Below are positions 57,649 to 64,000 of a DNA stretch of 64,000 bases, one piece after another. The stretch lies in assembly GCA_928212115.1 (NCBI GenBank), contig CAKMRJ010003334.1:22045674-22109673 (forward strand), written 5' to 3'. Numbering within the stretch: position 1 is the stretch's first letter; every line of letters starts with the position of its first letter. The notes beneath the pieces are model-generated. The model worked only from the letters and a program-made list of their open reading frames with translations, was not told the DNA's origin and made no database searches. Source of the stretch: Lactuca virosa (lineage: Eukaryota; Streptophyta; Magnoliopsida; Asterales; Asteraceae). Both the position numbers and the translations under genes were made by a program.

Positions 57649-58695
57649 TGTGTAACACCTTTTGTATGAGACCGTTTGGGTCAAAGTATTGGATCATGGT
57701 TTTTGTAGGAATGGTTATGTGGTCACGGAGTGGCGCAGAGGGTAGCCTTGTCAGTTAGACTCTTAGGAACCTGGTAGCTGGACCAGGTGCGAGACTGGAA
57801 GTCTCAGCGGTGGCTGGGGATCTTTATATCCAGGTTTAGTAAAGGGTTGTCGGGAATCAGAAAATTTCGGATGAAATGCAAGTGTAAATCCTTGGATCTT
57901 CGGTTACGAATGGTGTACTGAGTTGGCTTTTGGTAGAAACTCGCGTTGGGAATCGCGAGTGTATTTGTACAATGCCTTTATTTCAGTAAGATATAAATCA
58001 AGGAATCTGTATGCCAAGGGCATCAGCTGAAGGGTTCAGAGGAAAAAAAGGGATGTTTTTGGTTCTAGTGGTAGGAAGAGCCCTTGTGATCGTGTTTTGG
58101 AATGATTCTACCTGTGTGTGGGTCGAGCAAGTTTGGAATTTCAGAATTATAGCAGAAGCGTATCGGTTCAGCAGATAAGGAAGCAATGATTTGTTCAACA
58201 CTAGAAGGTTTAACTCCCAGATTGTCTCTCGTTGTTCATTATGTTCATGGAATCGTTAACATCAGGATGAGCCTCTTCTCGAAGGAATATCTAATCCCTT
58301 TCGTCAAGTGAAAAGTTTCCGACATCAGCGAATGGTCTGTGATTCTATTTTCTAGTGGGGACCCTAGGTAATCGGAAGTTGAGTAGTCAGTTTGGAAAAT
58401 AAGTGGAATGGAATTAGCAGTAGTTTGGTATGGGCGGTCTGTCGGAGAGTCAGATCAATTCGAGATTTCAAAATTCGAGTAGAGTAGAAAGGGTTATTCT
58501 GCAGGGGATTAATTTAGGCTGAGAAAGGGTTCGTTCATCATCAGGTTTGGAGAGCCCTGTTCAGGTTGGGTTCGGTTGCCTTTGGGAAGGCTGATGTATG
58601 CTCGGGGTTGTGGTTGTGTTTCTCAGGCTGTCTAGCATGCCTGGGATGGTAAGGAATGATTTTGAAGACGAAATCTGATTTAAATGGGGGAGAGT

Positions 58696-59882
58696 TGTAA
58701 CACTTGATTCATTTTACTTTTCAGTTTAGACCCTTGGGGTGTAATGTTTTGCAGAATTGGTCCTTAAGGGCAGAATTGCCAACTTCAGGAAAGATGGAGT
58801 ACGATGGGCGTACTCCTTGTACGCTGGGCGTACTAGCGGATGGTGGTCGTGGAGCTCATCCACATACGATGGGCCTATGTGGAGTACGCTTAGCATACGT
58901 GAGCAAGTTGCAAACCCTAATTTTAAGGCTTGTACCCTATATAAACCATAAGAGAGTCCATTTTGGCCTTGTTTAACCAGCCTCCATACCTTTGAAAACC
59001 CTAGTTCGTGCCTTGACTTTTTGTGGTGCTTTTGAGCTATTGTTTTGATCATTGGTGGGTGTTGTGCATCTTGAAGTGGTAGAAGAAGAAACTTGAAGAC
59101 TCATTCTTTGGAGGAGAGCCTTGAGATCCAGCTATAACACCTTCATTTCGTGGCTTTTGAGGTATAAAGTTCAAAGCTTGTCATATAATTTCTTAGATCT
59201 ATTCCTTGGCTTGCTTTTGGCTATTTTGGTTCCTTTTTGGTTGGTTTTGTGAGCAAAAGACGTTTATGGAGCTTATCGTTGTAAATCTGGGCATATTAAG
59301 GGTTTCTTAAGCATAAAGGTGCAAACTTTATGGTGGGTTTGGTCTCATGCATGTGTTAAGTCATTTATTAAGCTCTTTTGAGCTCTAGAGCCCCATTAAG
59401 CCATGCATGCACATAAAGTTGGCAACTTTACGTGATAAACCACCTTAAGGAAGTCAGATCTGAGTTTGGGTTGAAGTTTTAATCGATTAAGAGCTGAATA
59501 TTGGAAGTTGGTCAAGAGGGTGGAGTACGTTGGTCGTACAAGTAGGTACGCTGCGCGTACAAGCCCTAAGCCAAGTACACTAAGCGTACGAGCTGAGTAT
59601 GCCCCGCGTACTCAGTAGTTTGGGCTTCAGACTTTTGGGCTCTCGGTTTTGGGCCATGTTGGACTTTAGTTGTCTTGGGCCGTGTTGGGCCTTCAGAATT
59701 CTATTGTTGGGATGTTTTTATTTTATTGGACTCTCATGGATGAAGGCCCATGAAAGGGATTGGGCCCAATTTGGAAAATTGGGCCATATTTGGGCTTTGG
59801 GTGATTATTTTGGAATTTGGGCTATTTGGACAATTGGATTGGGCCTTGGACAAGCCCTAAAGCAAGTACACTAAGCATACGA
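58696..59882 (+). repeat. R7 3' LTR, truncated by R8
   Basis: Begins TGTAACACTTG after the polypurine tract. It has clusters of GTACG...CGTAC palindromes (58799-58834, 59523-59613) and a possible donor TTGAGGTATAAAG near 59156. R8 starts at 59883. Confidence 0.7.
58799..59613 (+). repeat. GTACGCnnnGCGTAC palindromes in R7 LTR
   Basis: Units such as GTACGCTGGGCGTAC (about 58819) and GTACGCTGCGCGTAC (about 59546), with several imperfect relatives, occur in two groups. Confidence 0.75.
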
Positions 59883-59966
59883 TGTAACATCCGGATTCCC
59901 AGGTATCCTATTCGAAGTATTTTATATTGAATTTTAGAGGGGGGGACTCGGCGAGCAGGCGCCCAG

Positions 59967-60753
59967 ACTCGCCGAGTTGGATCGCGATGTGTTGGCCTGA
60001 TTTAATGGCGGACTCGACGAGTCCATACGTGGACTCGGCGAGTCCACGCTGCTTAATGAAACCCTGATTTCTCGGGTTTGGGACCTATTTAAGGACCCTT
60101 ATAGCCACCATTTACGGCTACCAGACCCTTGAGAGAAACCCTAATAGTGCTTGAGCGTTTGTGAGAGAGAAGAAGCCATTATTGGACCTTTGTGGGTTGG
60201 TTTTGCAAGAAGAAGTTGATTTCAGCTTAGAGGAGGCCAAGGAGGTTGCATATCTGTGGATTTCAAGCAAAGGACATCATCCTTGAGGTAGTATATCAAT
60301 CCCCTTTCTGTTTTGTTAAAGAATCCATGGATCTAGGGTTTTCTATACCCTTTATTGGGATGATTTGTTGGAGATATGGTCCCTTATCATGTTTAGGCTT
60401 CAGATCTGGACCCATAGTGGTCCAGAGAACCTTATCCATCTTGCTTTATGATGTGATATGAAAGAAATGGACTTAGGATGTTGTATTTGGGGCTAAATCA
60501 TCAAGTAGAGTCATTTGGACGTTGCATGAGTATCAAGTTCGAACCTTTACGTGTTTATTGAGCTTGGGAAGGTTAGATCTATGGATTAGAGGAACAGATC
60601 TGACCTCAGAAGGTCATTTGAGTGTGAGAATGGAATGAACTCGCCGAGTCCATGAGCAGACTCGACGAGTCGAGTCTCAGCGACTCAAGAGAGGACCAGG
60701 GGCGAAGAGGGCAGGCGTGTACTCGCCGAGTCACCCTAGTGCACTCGGCGAGT
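59967..60753 (+). repeat. ACTCGGCGAGT palindromes in R8 LTR
   Basis: Exact copies at 59967, 60033, 60639, 60721 and 60743, with mismatched copies at 59946, 60012 and 60660. Confidence 0.88.
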
Positions 60754-61086
60754 CGGGTCAAAGTTGACCGTTGACTTTCGTTGACTTTAGGGTTCTGGTC
60801 AAGACTGTTTCAGGAGAATTCAGGGGAGGGTAGAATGGCCTTCTACCCAGTCTGTAGAGATGAGATCATGAGAGAGTATTGATCGGGAATGTTATTTGAA
60901 TAATAGGAGGAGGCTAAGTCGGGACGTTGAGCACGAGAGTTTATCCGACTTCATTGAGGTGAGTCTTCTCACTATACTGTACCTGTAAGGGTACCTATGT
61001 GTGACCAGAAGGTCTTGTATGCTATGATGTATGTGCTATATGCGGTTATGTGATATGTATGTGTTATGTATGCTATGAATGATAAG

Positions 61087-61200
61087 GACCGGAAAGTCAA
61101 GATGATATGTATGTATGTGCTATGTATGTTACGTATGGTAAGGACCGGAAGGTCGAGATGATATGGACCGGAAGGTCAAGAGGTTACGGACCGGAAGGTC
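61087..61200 (+). repeat. GACCGGAAGGTC near-palindromes in R8 LTR
   Basis: Four copies (61087 with one change, 61143, 61166, 61189) and a fainter one near 61250. They occupy the same place in the LTR as GGGCGAGGCCC repeats in R4: after the donor and before the acceptor. Confidence 0.85.
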
Positions 61201-62189
61201 TACCGGAAATTTGGGACGAAAGTCCCCTGAGACACATGGATCGGAAGATCCTACAGAGTTGTAGCCTGGAAAGGCGTATGTGGGGTATGTGGAATTTTGG
61301 GGAACTCACTAAGCGTTTATGCTTACAGTTGTTGTGTGATGTGTTTCAGGTACTAGCGAGGATCGTGGGAAGGCGCCGGCATGATCCGTACACACTTATG
61401 GGGTTTATGATATTGAGATCTTGGGACATTGTGACAACCCGAAATTTCTATTCTGTACAACATGTCAATTCAATAGGAGTTAAATCAGTTACAGTTAAAT
61501 TTTCAGACTTTTTGGATTAAGTTTGATTATTTTAGGATTTACACTTTAGGAGATACCAGGAGAGAGGATGCCCTAGGGTTATAGTGCAACACTGTTATTC
61601 CTAAACTTCAAGAAATTGGAGTTTACTGCCAGAATAAAATATTTTCAGCCAAAAACCCAGAAATTTGGGGTATATATATGACACTTGTCATTTATTATCA
61701 TTTTTCCAAATTTCTCAAGAACAAAAGCAAATCCTCTCAAGTATCATCACGGGATTTATTCCAAATCTCGATCTAGTAAGTGTTTTCAACCATTTCAAGT
61801 TAGTAGATCACTTAATCTAGTGTTTTAACAACCTTCTAACCGTGAAATCATTCCAAAAGGTTGATTTTTCCATTTTTCACCAAGAACACCAAGAACACAC
61901 ACTAGTGTTTTTGGCATTTTGGCTCATTTCAAGCTTCCATATAGTAAGTACTTCTATCCTAGAGTGTGTTTAAGCTTGCTATACTTCATTATAACATGAA
62001 ATCATCCAAGAAACACCAAGAAAATGGTGTTTACGGTTCTTGTTTACGGTCCAAGAACGTTCTTGAACCGTAAACCCATTTTAAGGGACCGAAATGTCCC
62101 TAGTCCCTTCCTAAGCCTAGGTAACTAACTTGGATCCTTACCTTGATGTGTTAAGGACTTGAAATCATCGAAATACCAACATCCATAAG

Positions 62190-62410
62190 AGTTTACGACC
62201 GTAAACTCTAGGGTTTACGACCGTAAACCCAAAGGGATGTGGTCTTTGGGCCGTAAACTCCAAATAGGAGTGAAATGGTGCCCTAGCTTCTTCCTTAGGC
62301 TTATACTTCAAGAGGAAACACTTCAATGGACTTAGAAACGTTCAAATCAACAAATGGTCAAAAGAGGGGGAGTTTACGGCCGTAAACTCTAGAGTTTACG
62401 ACCGTAAACC
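62190..62410 (+). repeat. GTTTACGnCCGTAAAC palindromes in R9 LTR
   Basis: Four near-perfect palindromes (62190, 62212, 62371, 62393) in two pairs, each like AGTTTACGGCCGTAAACT. Half-sites TTTACGG / CCGTAAA occur around them from 62027. Confidence 0.88.
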
Positions 62411-62921
62411 CATTGGGTTGAGGTCACAAAACCGTAAACTCAAGTTAGGGTTTCTTTTGAACCCTAAACCCTATAGCATTGTTCGACAACTCTTAGATGC
62501 ATTCCTTGAGACTTATAACACTTATATAAGGTGTTTAACTTGTCTTAGGATGTCTTAACTTTGCTAATTAGTTGTTTAAAGTCTAATTAGATACATATAT
62601 GTTGTATTTATATGTTGAATAGGATCATTGTGTGTGTACAAGTCTTCACTTGACACCTAGCAATCCTATTTTCTTCAGTTCATCCAAACCACCAACTACA
62701 GGTGAGTTCATACCCCTTAATTAACCTTTTAAATGTTTTAAATGCTTTTATGGGGGGGGGATACAAGTTGAACAATTATAGTTATTATATCAATCACATG
62801 TGATTAATAACTACCAAACAAATGGTTTTCTTACTTTTCAAACTGGTTATCAAACTATTTATCAAACTGTTTTACCTCAAACTGTTTTACAAACTCTTTT
62901 ATTGTCAATACATTTATCAAA

Positions 62922-63325
62922 CTCTTTTAACTTATATTATGAGTATCTATATAAATATAGTTATATAAGTAGGATTGGAAGGACTTAGGACTGCTAGTCT
63001 ACCCTGCTTCCTGTTCTTGTTTGATTGTGGTCTTGGGGTATCAAGGTTAGTTGTCCGAGGGTCGTTTGAATCCTAGTTATATATTATGTATACGTATATA
63101 GATATAAAAGGTTTGTTATCAACCTCTTTTAACTTATATTATGTGTATCTATATAAATATAGTTATATAAGTAGGATTAAGAAGGACTTAGGACTGCTAG
63201 TCTACCCTGCTTCCTGTTCTTGTTTGATTGTGGTCTTAGGGTATCAAGGTTAGTTGTCCGAAGGTCGTTTGAATCCTAGTTATATATTATGTATATGTAT
63301 ATAGATACAAAAGGTTTTCCTACAT
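62922..63325 (+). repeat. 202-bp tandem duplication in R9 LTR
   Basis: Two copies starting CTCTTTTAACTTATATTAT at 62922 and 63124 with only a few differences. Absent from the R1 and R3 LTRs at this place. Confidence 0.85.
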
Positions 63326-64000
63326 TCAAGTCCATACCCTTGGGTAGCAAGGGTATACAAACATGTTCATACATTGCTAGTAAGCTACCATAGGGGTAGT
63401 TTAGGAAGATACTATTACTAGAACGATGAAACATACAATGAGTCAGTTCATACATGAGTCAATACATACTATAATGAGAAACAAACATGAAACAGAGTGA
63501 TGAGAAACAAACATACAGGCTAGACAGAGAAAGAACATACAATACAGCTAGCACACAATTCACATAACATTTACATTAATACATTTATGTGAGCCATTAA
63601 ACAGGGCATGGCACTACCTGCCATGACTGTTTTTGTATCAGAATCTCCTTAATTGGGGAGCGCATGAGTTTGTGTATAGATCTATACTGGATTGACTATC
63701 CTACACCTTTCTGCTCGCTACAGTGGGACTTGCAAGTCTACGGGTGCCAAACGTTATTTTCATGGAATCTTACATTGTCACTTTACTATTGAGTCGGTAG
63801 CAAGATACAGGCCGATCACATGTTACCTTAAAATATACAATTAACTTAAGGTAGTTAGTACAACAGTAGTTTCATAATACTACATTAAAGTACTATAACA
63901 TTTTCCCTTTACATTTTACTTTGTGATTTCACACAATTAACAATAATGCTAAAACTATATTTTTGGTTAATGATAGTCGGATTTGGGAAAATACTCACTT

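Larger units (their letters stand above)
57649..59882 (+). mobile_element. R7: Tekay-like remnant without gag-pol, 3' LTR broken by R8
   Basis: 57649-58695 begins TGTAACACC and looks like leader-type sequence with no coding frame. It ends in a polypurine tract (TGGGGGAGAG, 58685-58694) directly before an LTR start TGTAACAC at 58696, as in R4. Coding-less elements of this type are LARD-like. The left boundary is uncertain. Confidence 0.6.
59883..61429 (+). repeat. R8 LTR (Tekay-like), truncated by R9
   Basis: Begins TGTAACATCCGG after TACGA. It shares layout with the R4 LTR: ACTCGGCGAGT palindromes, an AAACCCTAAT leader-like phrase near 60137, donor GAGGTGAGTC (intron start 60959) and acceptor GTGTTTCAG (ending 61349). 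The block GGGGAACTCACTAAGC, nearly identical to R4 20609, is also present. The candidate intron is 391 nt against 393 in R4. R9 begins at 61430. Confidence 0.8.
61430..64000 (+). repeat. R9 LTR (R1/R3-like), runs off the window
   Basis: Begins TGTGACAACCCG after GACAT. It keeps the R1/R3 landmarks: donor CAGGTGAGTTCATACCC (intron start 62702), GGGGGGGATACAAGTT near 62752 and TGTGTATAGATCTATA near 63672. By comparison with R3 about 290 bp of LTR should remain to the right. It contains TTTACGG palindromes and a tandem duplication listed separately. Confidence 0.8.

Noticed and set aside
57714..57850. tRNA-like TGGCGCAGAGGGTAGC in R7
   Set aside because: It fits an A-box by eye, but there is no B-box or cloverleaf at the right distance. 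It lies in element leader sequence.
1..64000. Bacterial or organellar features (operons, ribosome binding sites, tRNA/rRNA)
   Set aside because: All content is plant nuclear in type. None of these were found on either strand.

Overview
This is a retrotransposon-rich plant nuclear window. Evidence: dicot-like genes with GT-AG introns, several chromodomain-type Ty3/gypsy and Ty1/copia elements, initiator-Met-tRNA primer sites, and small TIR elements. The recurring short palindrome ACTCGGCGAGT in several element families recalls Asteraceae (Lactuca-like) repeats. That placement rests on recollection, not on a search.

Layout. 1-39431 is a nest of five LTR retrotransposons, here R1-R5. R3 (11438-39431, Ty3/gypsy, Tekay-like) is the oldest host. 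R4 (18994-36323, a second Tekay-like family) sits in R3's integrase/chromodomain junction with the 5-bp duplication CTACC. R5 (23713-31409, a pol-less element with a copia-like gag) sits in R4's protease with the duplication ACAGT. On the left, R2 (7309-11437, minus strand, relative of R5) interrupts R3's 5' LTR. R1 (1-7308, Tekay-like, same broad family as R3) ends inside R2. The missing halves of R1, R2 and the R3 5' LTR should lie left of the window. LTR divergence counted by eye (R3 about 2%, R4 about 1%, R5 about 0.8%) agrees with the nesting order.

39432-57648 is the gene-bearing part. It holds a dirigent gene (40449-41195), a nearly intact minus-strand Ty1/copia element R6 (42751-47484, TSD TAATC) and a Mutator-like long-TIR element (48142-49254). 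Then come a second, larger ESB1-like dirigent gene (50095-51207) and a minus-strand TRM/DUF4378 gene (52807-54310, with a 5'UTR exon to about 54920). Three small TIR elements and microsatellites are interspersed. The two dirigent genes are the same subfamily, which in Arabidopsis is tied to ordered lignin deposition at the Casparian strip. The window suggests a small local dirigent cluster split by transposons.

57649-64000 is a second nest: a coding-less Tekay-like remnant R7, whose 3' LTR is interrupted by the LTR of R8, which is interrupted by the LTR of R9. R9 runs off the window.

The most unusual signals are in the retrotransposons. (1) A 74-nt GT-AG intron candidate separates gag from protease in R4, and its removal restores the frame. 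(2) Splice-donor-like (AG|GTGAGT) and acceptor-like (TTNTCAG) sites recur at matching places in the LTRs of five elements, and further acceptor-like sites sit directly before the first ATG of R3 and R4. (3) Each LTR family carries its own cluster of short palindromes, and one of them, ACTCGGCGAGT, is shared between Ty3-type LTRs and copia-like leaders. (4) R3 has an uninterrupted 227-aa extra ORF upstream of gag. No tRNA, rRNA or CRISPR was found.
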